Positions 34,980 through 46,430 are shown, numbered from the stretch's first letter. The stretch: 64,000 nucleotides of DNA from Henckelia pumila (GCF_033568475.1 NC_133123.1:150799753-150863752), one strand, 5' to 3'. Notes: generated by a model not told the origin, from the sequence alone. Numbers and translations: made by a program.

Positions 34980-37679
34980 TGTAACACCCGAAAATTTTAA
35001 AACATAATCCGCATGTATAATTAGGAAAAATTAATTTTTAATTAAGGGTTAAATGTATTTATGTGATATTATGTGATTTATATGCATGATTTAATTTATT
35101 TTAGCATTTAACCCATAATTATGGAAATTCTAGGTTTTTAAGGAATTTATTATTTTTGATCGCGTAGACGGGACCGTGGACAGACGAGATACCAAAATTC
35201 TTAGCCAAAAATATTTTATGAGTTTTATGAGCCTTAAAATAATATTTTAAGGTATTTTGTCAAGAAAATTTTAGTATTTACTTATATATTTATTTAAGAA
35301 TGGATTTTTGGCCAAAATAAGTCATTTTAATGACTTTTATTGATCTTTAAAAATCCTTTAATATTATATTTCGAGATTTATTATTATATATCAGATTAGT
35401 AGGTATTTTTAAAAGTTTAAAATCTTATATTTATGTTATATTATCTATCTAATTAATTAATATTAGTTATTATCCTAAATCTACCCAAAATTAAACCCCA
35501 AAATCACTCCCTACCCTACGAATGATCTGATCAGCCGCCTCCAACCCCTTTCTCCAACCTTTCTCACGCCTCTTTTCCAGAAACACAGCCTCCATAGCCA
35601 ATCAAGCAACTTCCTTTGGTGATTTTGGTCCGTTCATCGTCCCGGAGACCCGTAAACGCATCAATCTTCATTCAAAGATTTAAAGGCATGTCTAAAACTT
35701 TTATTTGGCCACCATATAAGCTATTAATCATGCATGGCGTGTTTTATATCAGACTTTTCATGGAAATTTCGAGTTTATGCATGTATGCTTTGTATTGATG
35801 CATGTTCTTGCTTGTTTGGGTCATGATTCACGTTTTTGCCAAGCATGGTACGGTCCAGGGCTAAGGGCTCGAGTCAGAGGGGTCCTAGGGTGTCTTAGGG
35901 TCGAGTTGGTTCAGAGTTTTAAGGTGTCATATGCTGGAAACGAAGCTATTCACTTCTGATGCACACAGACGCGCATGTTAGGGCTTTGGGAAGAGAGGGG
36001 TCGTTCTCCTTCCTCAGGCCATGGATTTGTGCGTGGTTTGTTGGGTTTAAAAGATTTAGATGTTGGCTAAAATTGAGAAGTGGTTTCACGGTCTTTGGTT
36101 GTCGGAGGAAGCCGCACAAACAAACGTTTGGCGACTGCTCAGTCTGCGCGCGAGGAGGAGGAAGGCGTCTGGTGCAGAGCTTCGTTCTCACTCCTCGGGC
36201 CATGGTTTGGTCTGATTCTTGTTGTGTTAGAACCCCCTAGATGTGGGCTATCCATGGGCGGTGGTTTTCCGGCCTGGGGCGGCCGAAGCAGGGCAGCAGC
36301 AGCCATGGAATGGCTGCTGCTCGCTGCCGAAAAGAGGAAAGGGAAGGGGTGTCGGGTTTTGGGTTAGGGGGTGGGTCTCGGGTCGGGTTGGGGCCTGGGT
36401 CGGGTCTGGGGCTTAGTGGGTTGGGTCAGTTGGGTTTGGGTCTGGGTTAGGTGGGCCGGGCTCGGGTATTTTAATTTTTAAGTATTTAATAGTTTAAGTG
36501 CATTTTGGGCTTTAATAATTAGTTAGAAAATAATTTGGGACCTAAATAATTTATTTAAGTTAGCCCAATGATTTTTATGGGCTTGGGAGCCCATGAGAAT
36601 TTTTGGGCCAGTCCGTGAATTTTTGGGCAACTCTAGAGTTTTATTGGGTTTAATTAAGTTAATGGGCTTAAATATTTTTATTTAGGCCCAGTTAAGTTTA
36701 ATCAAGTTATTTGGGCTAAAATATAATTATTGGGTTTTATTTAAGTATTATGGGGTTAAAGTGAGTGATCAGCAGTCTGGACCAACCCATGAAAAATAAC
36801 CAAGTTCGGAATATATATTTAATTATTTTATGCATGAAGTTTATATTTTAAGTATAAGTATATTTATTATGAAAATAAATTAAATATATATTACGGACAT
36901 ATTTTCAATGCATGCATTCATGAAAAATTTACATGTTATGATTATGATCAAGTGTTGAGCAAAATATTTTTATGATGGGAATTGAAGTAGTGTGACAGCA
37001 CAGAGGTGGTTATCCACTATTTATGTTAAGAGGTAGTTTACTACGAGCACAGAGGTGATTTATCACCGCCACGTACGTTGGTTCAGGAGACTGATCAGTC
37101 GGCACAGATTTAGTCACACTTACTGATAGGACCATATTATGTTTCAAAATGTCATGCTCAACTATGTTAAGTATACTTATGTTCAAGAATAAGATCAGTG
37201 ATGTTTATGGCAAGATGATGAAATATTTTTATTCATGCATGCATGTACACCTATATGTATTAGTATGCTTATGTGATGCATTATTTTTAACTTTGTTATA
37301 AAGGATTAGACATGTTGAGCCTCTAGGCTCACTACGCTTATATGGTGCAGGTGAGACATATGACTTTTATGTAGTTCCTACCGGTGGTGAGGACGTATGA
37401 GCTCACGGAACAGTGGCCCCGTGACCGTTGCATGATTTAGGATTATTCTGATACATTTTATCATGTTGTTGAATTTTAAGCAAATTATATTTTTAATTTA
37501 GTATTTCAGCACTTGGTGTTTTTGGAACAATGCAAAACTTATTATTTTTATTTCATGCATGATAATATTTATCTTTTATTTTGAATTACATATATGTATG
37601 GGCATATATGTATAGTATTATTTTTAGTATTTTATTTTATTTTAAAAAAAATCCGCATTTATTAGTAGTAGACGTTTCA
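34980..37679 (+). repeat. Retroelement C 3' LTR (2700 bp)
   Basis: Matches 23790-26511 with scattered substitutions and a small deletion near 36525 in the region of repeated GGGC motifs. Ends GACGTTTCA and is followed by AAATA. Confidence 0.93.
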
Positions 37680-37684
37680 AAATA

Positions 37685-39204
37685 TGCGATCAGGTTTAAT
37701 TTCAAAGCACATTAAAAGTCCACCGAAGCAGAACAAGTTCTAAAAATACCTGCTTTTGTTGCGGCAGTGAAGTTTGCTGCTTATATAAGTTTCGTAGTCT
37801 TTTAACCTCTCTCTTGAGCACTTAATGCTCCACTACAGAAACATCCAGAAAGTTAAAATCAGATTCCATAAAAAACTTGTCCAATGTGTAGTGCAAGAAT
37901 CCATGTTTAGATTTGTTAGATTGAGGTGCGAGCGACTAGAGCTAGGATGCTACTTTCAAGTTCAGCTTGTGTCTGAAAAGTAGCTGCAGCAAAATCAGTA
38001 ACACATGCTATAGTTTTTAGCTCACTGTGAGTGAAAGAAAGCTACCAAATGCAGTATCATTGCCCTAGTGGTGTATAGAGTATAAACCAACACAATATTC
38101 AGACATATTCAAGAACACTTCAAATCCCCAATTAAGTCAACAGATCTTTTATGAGGGAAACAACACATGAAACCCCAACCCCCCCCCCCCCCCCAAAAAA
38201 AATAAAATCTGCTAGTAACTCGAACTAGTTTTGTCTTCTTTTATTTGGCATCAGTAAAGAAGAAGAAGAACAAGAGGGTCCAAATCAGAACATCGAAATG
38301 TCTCACTCTCCATTCGCAAGAAAGATCAATCAAGAAAATCTAAACCACGACATGATATTTTTTTCTTCTTCACAAGAAGCAAGAGCTCAAAAAATTAAAA
38401 GGCATTTGCTCTCTACAATTTCACTAAAGATTCAACCTCTGAAATTCGAGAATGCAGCAGCTTTACATCAACTTGGGCTAAAACACAATTTCTACAAGGG
38501 GGAATCTGCAAACTAATGACCAGAACCTAACTTAAACTTTAAACACCAATTTACAAGTTCTAGTTTTAGAAATACCAAACTTAAAAACGAGGGCGTCACA
38601 GTAAATAAAAAAAAATCCAAGAGATCACAAAAGAAGCGCAAAGATTGAAACTTTAAACACCAATTTTTAAGAAATTTCTTCGAACTCCAGAACTAAAGTA
38701 AAACTCACCAAGAAACAGAGAAATCTGAGAGAGTTCTCTGAGAATCCCCCCTTTATCACTGTACTGAATGACCCATGAGCCACTAGGTTTTGCTTTCGAA
38801 ATAGGGTGTTGGCGTCGGTTCTCGACGGTGGTTGATGGTGGGCGGCTAAAGAAGAAAGGGATCGAGCAGCTAGGTTTTCTTCCCCACGACGAAGAAGAAA
38901 GGGAATCGGATCGTGTTTTCTTTTTTTCACAAGTGTTGAGGTCAAAATATCCGGTTAATTTTTACTTCATCAATTATAATAAAAAAAATTTATTTATTTA
39001 CTTTTTACTTCAGCAATAATAGTGTGCCGAAGTAAAATACTGTCCAAAATAATTAGTGAAGCCCGCGTTTTTCAAGTACCGAAGTAAAAGGTGCGTTTTT
39101 ACTTCATCCGTGTTATTACCGAAGTATATTGTTACCTTTTACTTCGTATTTCCTAATTGGCGAAGTAAAAACTGACGAAGTAAAAGGCCCATTTTCTACT
39201 AGTG
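37685..39204 (-). other. 5' end of the large CACTA element: leader and subterminal repeats
   Basis: Continues the CACTA sequence cut at 23789. It contains a C-run near 38180-38195 and a moderately GC-rich stretch (38750-38940) that may be the transcribed leader. The last 260 bp carry many copies, in both orientations, of CGAAGTAAAA, the likely transposase-binding subterminal repeats, ending in the terminal repeat at 39204. No gene seen. Confidence 0.6.
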
Positions 39205-39280
39205 TTTAAGTTAATTATTCAAACATAATATTATTCGTTAATTCATGCTTTTCTTTATTGAGGAGAAGATTTTACAAAAG

Positions 39281-39785
39281 ATGACTTCAAACGAAGGTTT
39301 GAATCAAGAGGATTTTATTCATACGAAATCCTATAAACAAGTTAATCTATTCACAATAGATTACTTACAACAGGTTGCGACTAATGCTCTCAAATTTGAA
39401 GAGATAAAGAAAAATAATTTCTAACTCTAAATTTTTAGAGATTACCCAAGATTTTTCTAAAATCTCCGGAGATCTTAGAGAAATTCAAAAGACGGTACAA
39501 TATTACAGCAATCAGTTGTATGAAATATCTCGACAAATTGAAGAAATCCTTAAGAAACAAGAAGAAATTCTTGAAACTCTAAAGGATCTTCAAAATAAAA
39601 TCCTAAACTTAGAACATACTTCTGGTTCTAGAAAAGGAAATACAGGAGGAAGATTACCACTCTCGTTTGGTACCGAACCTTTGTTACATCAGAAAGGTAA
39701 AACCAAAATGGTTCAAAAACCTTTAACTAATGATGAAATGATAATTAATCTTATAAAAGCAGTATCAGTGAAAAACACTCTCTGA
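39281..39785 (+). pseudogene. Pararetrovirus first ORF, coiled-coil protein, broken
   Basis: Opens with ATG at 39281 (MTSNEGLNQEDF). Stops occur near 39421 and in the following 80 bases. The open part from 39516 (ISRQIEEILKKQEEILETLK) has heptad-like spacing of I and L and looks like a coiled coil of about 35 residues, followed by a basic stretch. I do not recognise the family. Position before the capsid region is like the first ORF of several caulimovirids. Confidence 0.5.
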
Positions 39786-39895
39786 TGACTACTTTAGAAA
39801 GATTAAATCTCGAGGATCTACAAGATCTTGCGGATTCTTTTGAGAATCTCAAAGTTGTAGATCTAAAAATGAATTCCCCTGAGGGTGAATAACCC

Positions 39896-41193
39896 ATGAG
39901 AAATCCCCCAAGATATGTGGTAAAAACAGAAGAACCACATAGTGAGTTTCATGTGGGAGAAAATTCACATCCAGCAGGAACCAGATCAAGAAGGAGTAAA
40001 ATACCACTACATCAAACTCCTTATGGAAAAACTGTTTTAAACCCGATACATCCTTATGGGGTTATGTTAAACCTTGATGTTTTGGACTTCAAAAACAGAG
40101 AAGATCTTATAGATGATTGGACGTCAGCTATGAAAATTGCAGCAGGGACATTAGATCTCAATAAAGAAGGATTCATTAAACTTCTAGAAATGAGTCTAAT
40201 GGGATCTGTCAAGATCGCATGGGAGATGACTATGCCAGATACGAAGGAATCAATCTTAGCAGGTCCCTCAGCGAGATTGGAGAAAGAATGGCCACCCTAT
40301 TTAAAGCACAATTCATAGGGGTAGACTATTTCAATAATAAAGATACAGAGAAAAAGGGAAGATATACTCAAGCTTTGTATAGCCTCGAGTTACATGATAT
40401 CTGTTTAGTTGATGAATACATTATGTTATTCACTAAATACAGATGGAATTCGGGAGTCGAGAAAAATGTAGTTATTCAGCTATTTTTTGCAAAAATGCCA
40501 AGTCCCTGGAGAGAAATGATGATTAAAGAATACGTTTCAGGTAATCTTGATACATTGGCAAGACGCGCGTCCTTTTTGAAAGGAAAATTGGCAGAATGGT
40601 GCCATATGGCAGCATTACAAAAGAACTACAAGAAAATAAGAGGTATAGATAAGCGTACACCTTTGTGTTGTAGAGAAAATGATATTCCAACGATCATTGA
40701 AAACAGAACACAGGGATTTAAAAGGAAGAAATTCAGAAATAATCCCTATAATAAAAGAATGAAGAGTTCTTGGAAACCAAGAACATTTTGGTCCAAACAA
40801 AAATCCAGATCCTATAGATCAGGTAGAAGAAGTGGACCTACAAGAACGTCCCCAGCAACAGGCTCATCACAAAGCAGGGGAAGAATACCATCAAGAAGAA
40901 CTTTCAGAAGAACTCATACAAGGGAAAGTGAAAGTTTCAAGGATTGAAACTGCTGGACATGTAGAGCAAAATGACATATATCTACAAATTGTCCAAAAAA
41001 CGAGAAAAAAGGAGTCAAACTCTTTGAAGCAACACCAGATATGGATGATGCGGTTTTCTTTCAAGATCTAGTCCAAGTATATCAATTTGAGGATATCCCC
41101 TCAGATGAAAGCATATACGAAGAAGAGATATTATTTAGTCAAGAAGTTTCTGAGGATGAATCAGAATCAGAATCAGAATCAGAATCAGAGTAA
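39896..41193 (+). pseudogene. Pararetrovirus capsid-like region with zinc knuckle, frameshifted
   Basis: Three overlapping frames make up one decayed gene: 39896-40318, 40219-40947 and about 40942-41193. The second contains a conserved-looking central part and a very basic arginine/serine/lysine-rich tail (40720-40947). The third starts with a CCHC-type knuckle (cysteines at 40951 and 40960) and ends in a run of alternating glutamate and serine before TAA 41191-41193. TGA stops interrupt the knuckle frame at 40945-40947 and 40972-40974. A zinc knuckle flanked by basic and acidic stretches is typical of caulimovirid capsid proteins. Confidence 0.7.
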
Positions 41194-42397
41194 AGAAGAG
41201 GTGTTTCGACATGAAACACATGAAAGTTTGGCTGGGTTCTTTAGTCAAACCACGATATCTCATAATATGGTTCAAAGGATTATGAGAGAAAATCCAACAC
41301 TACAGAAGTACCAAGGATTTTCGGCAGGACAACTTGAAAGAGTTTTAGGAAACCTAGGGCTAAGACAAAGAAGACATAATTTGATTTATAAGGTATCCAG
41401 AAGGGAAATGGCGATTCCTATGGAATTAACCAGTAATCAAATTGAGATGCAGTTGATTCCCTTTGAAGAAATTCGAGAGGAATTACAGAAATTAAAAGCA
41501 GAAGTAGCAAAGACAATGTCTTGGATTCATATTGGAGCAATCCAGATTATGATCAAAGCTACTTTTAAAGAAGGAATAGATTCACCCATAGATATCGTAG
41601 TATGCGATAAAAGAATGGGGAATATACAAGATGCGATTCTAGGAACTATCTCAGGAAATTTGTGCGCAGGAAAAATTGTGGGAGTTATTTATCCAAGAAT
41701 AGCCTACAATTTAGCTGATAGAGATTTTAGTCGAGCCTTGACGTTGCATCAAAACTTCAAGGAAAAAAGATTAATGAAGGAAGGTAATAGGCCATATTCT
41801 ATTACATATCAAATTTCATATGCTCTTTATAATACTCACCATTCTGAATTATTTATTAAAAATGAGTTCATTGAAATTCCAGAGATATTTGGAAAAGTTG
41901 CTCATGCAATATACCCGAAAAGAATTGAGTTTCCTTTAATTCAAAAAACAGACATTCAAATTCAAGACAGACCTGTTCTATACAGAGACCTTAAAATAGA
42001 ACCCCGAATGTTATTTTTCCAAGGAGACCGAATGACAAGTAGGAGATGAGACAAATATCTTATTCAAGAAATTTCACCAGAAAAAAAGGAGTTTTCTATA
42101 ATAGGAAAACTTAGATCTCTAGAAGGATGGAAAGAAGTGAAAATAGTATTCGAAATTACAAGTCATTGGAATCAGTTTCCTTGTAACTCGATTTACTATT
42201 TGGAACAACAAGAAAAAGGAACTTACCAAGGAGTGATAAATATTTTAGAATTGGAAGTTCAAATCTGTGGAATTCCAGGAAAAGAGATGGATCAGCTCAT
42301 TCTTGGCCTAGAATTTCTGGAGGACCATAAACCATGGAAACGCCTTGAAAAAGGAATAGAGTTTATGGCAAAAGAGAAGACTTGGAGGATTCAATAA
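41194..42397 (+). pseudogene. Pararetrovirus movement protein (30K superfamily), one internal stop
   Basis: Cell-to-cell movement protein family of plant viruses. The core IHIGAIQIMIKATFKEGIDS at about 41530-41590, followed by a D-rich strand and a GNLCAGKI-type segment, matches the 30K superfamily. The frame runs to a TGA at 42047-42049 and then continues in the same frame to 42397. Upstream of 41194 this frame only shadows the acidic tail of the capsid region, so that ATG is not the real start; the original may have been fused to the capsid. Confidence 0.72.
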
Positions 42398-42409
42398 AAA
42401 TCCTACGAG

Positions 42410-42676
42410 ATGGAAAACCAAGAGAATTGGATAAGGGACAATCCCTTAAACAGATTCAAAAACTCTGTTTACGAACAGAGGAAGAAGCAACTATTGAAAT
42501 TAGTAAGTCATGAACATGATTTACTAGGACGCATCGAAGAAGTAGAAAGAAGTAATCATACTCTACCTTCTGAAGCCTTAGGAAAACTAAAAGTGAAAAG
42601 TCTTAATCGGATTACTGAGTTGCAACACAGTCTGTTAAAAATGGCAGGGCCATTTAGTAATCCCTTTAAAAAATGA
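42410..42676 (+). CDS. Pararetrovirus small ORF (88 aa)
   Basis: An intact frame between movement protein and protease, rich in charged residues and predicted helical (for example RKKQLLKLVSHEHDLLGRIE). Its stop overlaps the next ATG as ATGA at 42673-42676, an arrangement typical of polycistronic caulimovirid RNA. A small ORF at this place is known in cavemoviruses. Function unknown. Confidence 0.5.
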   Translation: MENQENWIRDNPLNRFKNSVYEQRKKQLLKLVSHEHDLLGRIEEVERSNHTLPSEALGKLKVKSLNRITELQHSLLKMAGPFSNPFKK

Positions 42677-44697
42677 CAACAAGTCCTTTCTCCATATACA
42701 TTCCAATAGGAATGTTGTATGAACAATATAAGGCTGAATACTTTGCAGCTTATATTGACTCGGGAGCAGGAATTTGTACATAAAAAAGAGGAGTCTTCCC
42801 TGAAGAATGTGAAGAAGAATTGCCAAAAATTGCTGGACGGGATTTCTCTAGAAGAATTTTAATTCTTTGCAAAGGAATAAAACAAGCAGAAATCCTCATG
42901 GGGGGAGCATGTCAAACACCTTGGTACAAGGTAAAGACACCACCAATCTATTTCCATGATACAAGAGCTGATATCCTATTAGGAAATAACTTCTTACAAA
43001 TGTTTAAAAAGTACACACAAGACAATGAGTCAAGAAGACTTATGTTCACTACAATTTGTGATCATAAAATTCTCGTTCAAAGACTCAAAGTTGCTTTTTA
43101 TCGACAATTGCCGATAATATTTCGCAGCCAGCGTGGTGATAAAGGACAACTTTTTCACCCAAAAATGAAAGATCCAAGAAGGTTTGGAGAAACCATGTTG
43201 AAAATAACAACAGAACAAGAACTCCAAACAGAGGATATGGAGCTTCTCAAGGTGACTCTAAATCACAGAGATATAGGTTAAAAAATAAGGTATCCCTTGA
43301 AGATGTAAAAAAAAAAGGCTCAAAGAAAGTTACAACAAGCATCATTTGGCATGGTGGGATAGAAATCAACTCAAAGCTAGTCTTACTCTAAAGGAAGGCA
43401 AAGAGTATGAATTCGTCATATATAAGCCTATCCCGATGAACATAACAGATCAAAGGGATATGAGAATAATTATCAAGGTACATTTGGACCTTGGTCTAAT
43501 CAAAGAAGGAGTTTCACCATATAGCAGCCCAGGATTTCTGGTCAGAAATCATGGTGAAATAAAAAGAGGGAAACTCAGGTTAGTTATTAACTACCAAGGT
43601 ATTAATAAAATCCTGGAGTTTGATGGGTACTTCATACCGAGTAGAGAACACCTAATTAGCTGTGTACAAAATTCTAGAGTGTTCTCAAAATTTGATTGTA
43701 AGTCTGGATTTTACCAGATTCGAATGAAAGAAGGCAGTAATAAATTCACAGTCTTCTCTACTCCACAAGGACACTATATTTGGGAAGTTATGCCTATGAG
43801 ATTGGCTAATGCACCCCAGATATTTCAAAGAAAGATGGATAACCTTTTTAAAAATTATTTCAACTTTATGTTTGTTTATATTGATGATATTCTTATAGCA
43901 TCAAAAAATATAGACGAACACGTTAAACACTTAGAGATTTTTTCTAAAATTTATAAACAAGAAGGACTGGTCTTATCTGAAAAGAAAGTAGTCATAGCAA
44001 CAAGGAAAATTGAATTCCTTGTTATTGAGATTGATGAAACTGAAACAATTCTACAACCCCATATTGTGGAAAAGGTAAAGAATTTTCCAGATAAAATCAA
44101 AGACATAAAACAACTCCAGAGTTTTCTTGAAGTAGTTAATTTCGCATGGATGTTCATTAACAACCTAGCAATGTACAGAAAAGTGTTCAGTCCTTTGTTA
44201 AAAAAGGATGCTAGGTTTATATGGACCGAAGACCATACTCAAGGGTAAACCAATTAAAGGAGATATGTAAGAATCTCCCAAAAATGGCTATACCCGAAGA
44301 TGAAGATGATCTGGTTTTATTTACGGATGCTAGTGACGATTGGTGGGCAACAGTCCTTACCAAGATCACTCCGGATGGAGAAATACCATGCAGATACTGT
44401 AGCGGTCTTTTTTTAGAATCAGAGGCCATCAGATGACATATCAACGAAAAGGAATTTTATGCAGTTAAAAGGGCTTTCGAAAAATGACCATTATTTTTAC
44501 TTGCTAAAAAATTCACGCTAAAGGTTGATAACACCCAGGTAAAAGCTTTCTTAAAAAATAAGATTGAATCTAAACCTGAGAAAGCTAGGTTATTAAGATG
44601 GCAAGAATTATGTCAAAATTATATTTTTGATATTGTTATTATTAAATCTCATGAAAATATTCTTGCAGATTTCTTAACAAGAGATGGAAGACAGTGA
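42673..44697 (+). pseudogene. Pararetrovirus protease-reverse transcriptase-RNase H, disrupted
   Basis: Starts at the ATGA overlap. The aspartic protease site IDSGAG lies at about 42755-42770, followed by TAA at 42781-42783. The frame ends at 43281 and resumes one frame over by about 43330. Reverse transcriptase has FSKFDCKSGFYQIRM near 43690 and the catalytic YIDDILIAS near 43878. RNase H has LFTDASDDWW near 44315 after another frame change around 44221-44248, with TGA stops at 44434-44436 and 44485-44487. It closes with ADFLTRDG and a stop at 44695-44697. Absence of integrase and the DFLTR ending fit Caulimoviridae. Non-functional as it stands. Confidence 0.88.
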
Positions 44698-45547
44698 TGT
44701 GGATTCCATCATGAAAATGCAGAGGCATCTCAGGGAACACCTTGGGTTGCTTCAAACCGAGTTCAACCAGTTAGCCATTAATGCTGAAATGGCCGGCAGG
44801 TTACAACAAGCTGATCGGATCAAAGTATCTAATCGAATTACAGGGTGTATGAAAGCTCAAACACAACTATGGGCTGCTATTCAAGGGCCAATTGTGAAGG
44901 CCATAGAGAAACCATTGGTTTCTCATAAACAAGATATGCTAAAACCATTGGTTTTATAAAAACAAGAAATACAACCACCGGTTGGAAAACAAGATGTTGA
45001 GGAAGCTAAAACTCAAGAAACAAGTGCTAATCTATCATCAGCTTTTGATGATCCAGATGAAGCAACAATTGATGAGGATTCCTCATCAAGTCAACCCTCC
45101 GCCTCTGGGGTAAAAGAGGAAGAGATCAATCTTAGGCCCAACACTGACAAGGGCAAATATAAGATCGATACTAATCCAGCTATTATTTCTCCATTTCAGG
45201 TTTATCAACAGAGGTGAGAGAAATTAAGTACAAGAAGTGAAATTAACCCTAACACTTGCAGGGTTGATGTTGCAGGGATATATCCAAGGGTATGGCTAAA
45301 AAACAATGTCAATCCTAAGGATGTAAAGCTTTGGTATGAATTTGGAGCCTTGGCCTCAGTTTATACAACGTCACCATGCTTTCCGGAGATATCACAGTTA
45401 CCCAAATGGATTCAGGAAGCAGTCCAAGAAACATGGACAAATAACGACCATTTGTCCAGAGGAGATGCGCTTGAATTATATTTCTTTAGTACAGCTCCAG
45501 AACCAACAGGGAAAGGATCACACGAACCCTTCATTTCATCAAGCTAA
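44684..45547 (+). pseudogene. Pararetrovirus transactivator/inclusion-body-like ORF with two internal stops
   Basis: Overlaps the polymerase ORF by 14 nt. One frame throughout, cut by TAA at 44957-44959 and TGA at 45215-45217. The N-terminal part is helical (LGLLQTEFNQLAINAEMAGR), the middle is acidic and serine-rich, and the last part (WYEFGALASVYTTSPCFPEI, 45330-45400) looks like a folded domain. Its position after the polymerase matches the transactivator (viroplasmin) gene of caulimovirids; sequence recognition alone is weak. Confidence 0.55.
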
Positions 45548-45558
45548 GGAGACCAGAC

Positions 45559-46056
45559 ATGAATAATCAAAGATTCATTAAGGACCCTATTCCTGAGGAA
45601 ATACCATTAGTGTCCACTTTTGGAGAAAATGAAATCTCAACCAGAAGGGCATGGGGTATTTGGGTTTGTCTCACCGAGATGGACAAGGTCAAGTTTTCGT
45701 TCAAATTTTATCAGAATTCTTTGAACGGATCATTCCTGTTAAATACAATGACAGGAAAAACTACGGCTTTTGCGGAAGAACTCTTCGAAAAGAAGAGAAA
45801 CTTTTTATGGAACAACAAGCTGCCGGGGAGTAAAGAGACTCGCCGAAAATTTTGTAACATGGCTTATATCGGAAGATGGTCAGAGAACATCTGCCCAGAG
45901 TGTCCCAACCAGAAGGAGCCAGAATTCAGAAAAAACTTCAGACCCCGAACGGATCGAAAAGATTTTTCCGAGACAAGCAAAGGTGAACAAGGACCACCAA
46001 AGATGCGTTTTCACAGGGGCCTACTTCAAAAGCAAAAGATGCCCCGACAACAATAA
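45559..46056 (+). CDS. Pararetrovirus downstream ORF (165 aa), function unknown
   Basis: Open from MNNQRFIKDPIPEE to a basic C-terminus. It may be a separate last ORF or a frameshifted continuation of the transactivator region, since it starts only 11 nt after the previous stop. The centre reads GIWVCLTEMDKVKFSFKFYQ. A second frame (45770-46069) overlaps its end. No family recognised. Confidence 0.4.
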   Translation: MNNQRFIKDPIPEEIPLVSTFGENEISTRRAWGIWVCLTEMDKVKFSFKFYQNSLNGSFLLNTMTGKTTAFAEELFEKKRNFLWNNKLPGSKETRRKFCNMAYIGRWSENICPECPNQKEPEFRKNFRPRTDRKDFSETSKGEQGPPKMRFHRGLLQKQKMPRQQ

Positions 46057-46100
46057 AGCAGGCATGTGAGGAGAATAAAGCCAGTGACAGGCATGTGATT

Positions 46101-46195
46101 CATCCACTAGTAAAAGATGTCATCAATAATGGCATAAAAAATACAAGACAGCTGCCTCATCCACTAGTAAAAGATGTCATCAATAATGGCATAAA
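46101..46195 (+). repeat. 38-bp direct repeat in the pararetrovirus promoter region
   Basis: Two identical 38-bp copies, 46101-46138 and 46158-46195, starting CATCCACTAGTAAAAGATG and separated by 19 bp. They lie 62-156 bp upstream of the TATA box, where caulimovirid enhancers sit. Confidence 0.85.
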
Positions 46196-46256
46196 GAAAT
46201 AGAAGATAACTGTAAGATTCCCTGAAGTTTTTCGATGAAACGAGTGGAACCTCAGC

Positions 46257-46322
46257 TATAAATACAAGTGTTCAAGAAAGCTGAAGATATCGATCATTCC
46301 CTTCAGTTTTCTTACAAATAAA
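46257..46322 (+). promoter_or_regulatory. Pararetrovirus TATA box and nearby poly(A) signal
   Basis: TATAAATA at 46257-46264 would place the RNA start near 46290. AATAAA follows at 46317-46322. A poly(A) signal shortly after the start site is a hallmark of caulimovirid terminally redundant RNA, where it is skipped on first passage. Confidence 0.6.
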
Positions 46323-46430
46323 TTGTTGTAATATTTCTCTCTCTATTGTATTAAGTTTTCTTTATGTATTACAAGAACAAGGCTACTATGAGTAGCTAAA
46401 CAAGTTGTCTTCTCCTCTTCAAATGAGTTG

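Larger units (their letters stand above)
23790..37679 (+). mobile_element. Retroelement C: defective Tekay/Del-type retrotransposon, split by CACTA element D
   Basis: Has 2.7-kb LTRs (23790-26511 and 34980-37679) with TG...CA ends, an AAATA target duplication, a primer site at 26514-26525 and a polypurine tract at 34966-34979. Only the last part of pol survives (integrase core to chromodomain, 28720-29612 and 34838-34935). Where gag, protease and reverse transcriptase should lie there is about 2 kb of unrelated AT-rich sequence (26730-28707). LTRs resemble those of B in ends and internal blocks, but the family is distinct. The two C LTRs differ more than those of B, so it is older. Confidence 0.92.
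1..39204 (-). mobile_element. Autonomous-type CACTA (En/Spm) element, left end outside window, split by nested retroelements
   Basis: The right end reads, on the minus strand, CACTAGTAGAAAA from 39204 inward, a CACTA-type terminal repeat, followed by many copies of a subterminal motif around CGAAGTAAAA (about 38940-39190). TNP2 (19826-23258) and a Transposase_24-type gene (118-1311) lie in the expected order on the minus strand. Removing retroelement A (1449-19698 plus one GGAGA copy) and C (23790-37679 plus one AAATA copy) leaves about 7 kb of contiguous CACTA sequence in the window. That these pieces are one element is inferred from order, orientation and the exact target duplications of the intruders. 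The left terminal repeat was not found. TNP2 is broken, so this copy cannot make its own transposase. Confidence 0.75.
39208..46430 (+). mobile_element. Endogenous plant pararetrovirus (Caulimoviridae), near full length and decayed
   Basis: A 7.2-kb block with pararetrovirus genes all on the plus strand: coiled-coil ORF, capsid-like region with zinc knuckle, 30K movement protein, small ORF, protease-RT-RNase H, transactivator-like ORF and a further ORF, then a promoter-like region. There is no integrase and no LTR, which excludes a retrotransposon. The order capsid, movement, small ORF, polymerase, transactivator resembles cavemoviruses or solendoviruses; I cannot fix the genus. At least eight in-frame stops and several frameshifts make it non-functional. 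Its left side abuts the CACTA terminal repeat at 39204. Confidence 0.88.

Noticed and set aside
38298..38516. Small gene in the 5' end of the CACTA element
   Set aside because: The 72-codon frame lies on the opposite strand to the element's genes, within leader-like sequence, and has no family resemblance.
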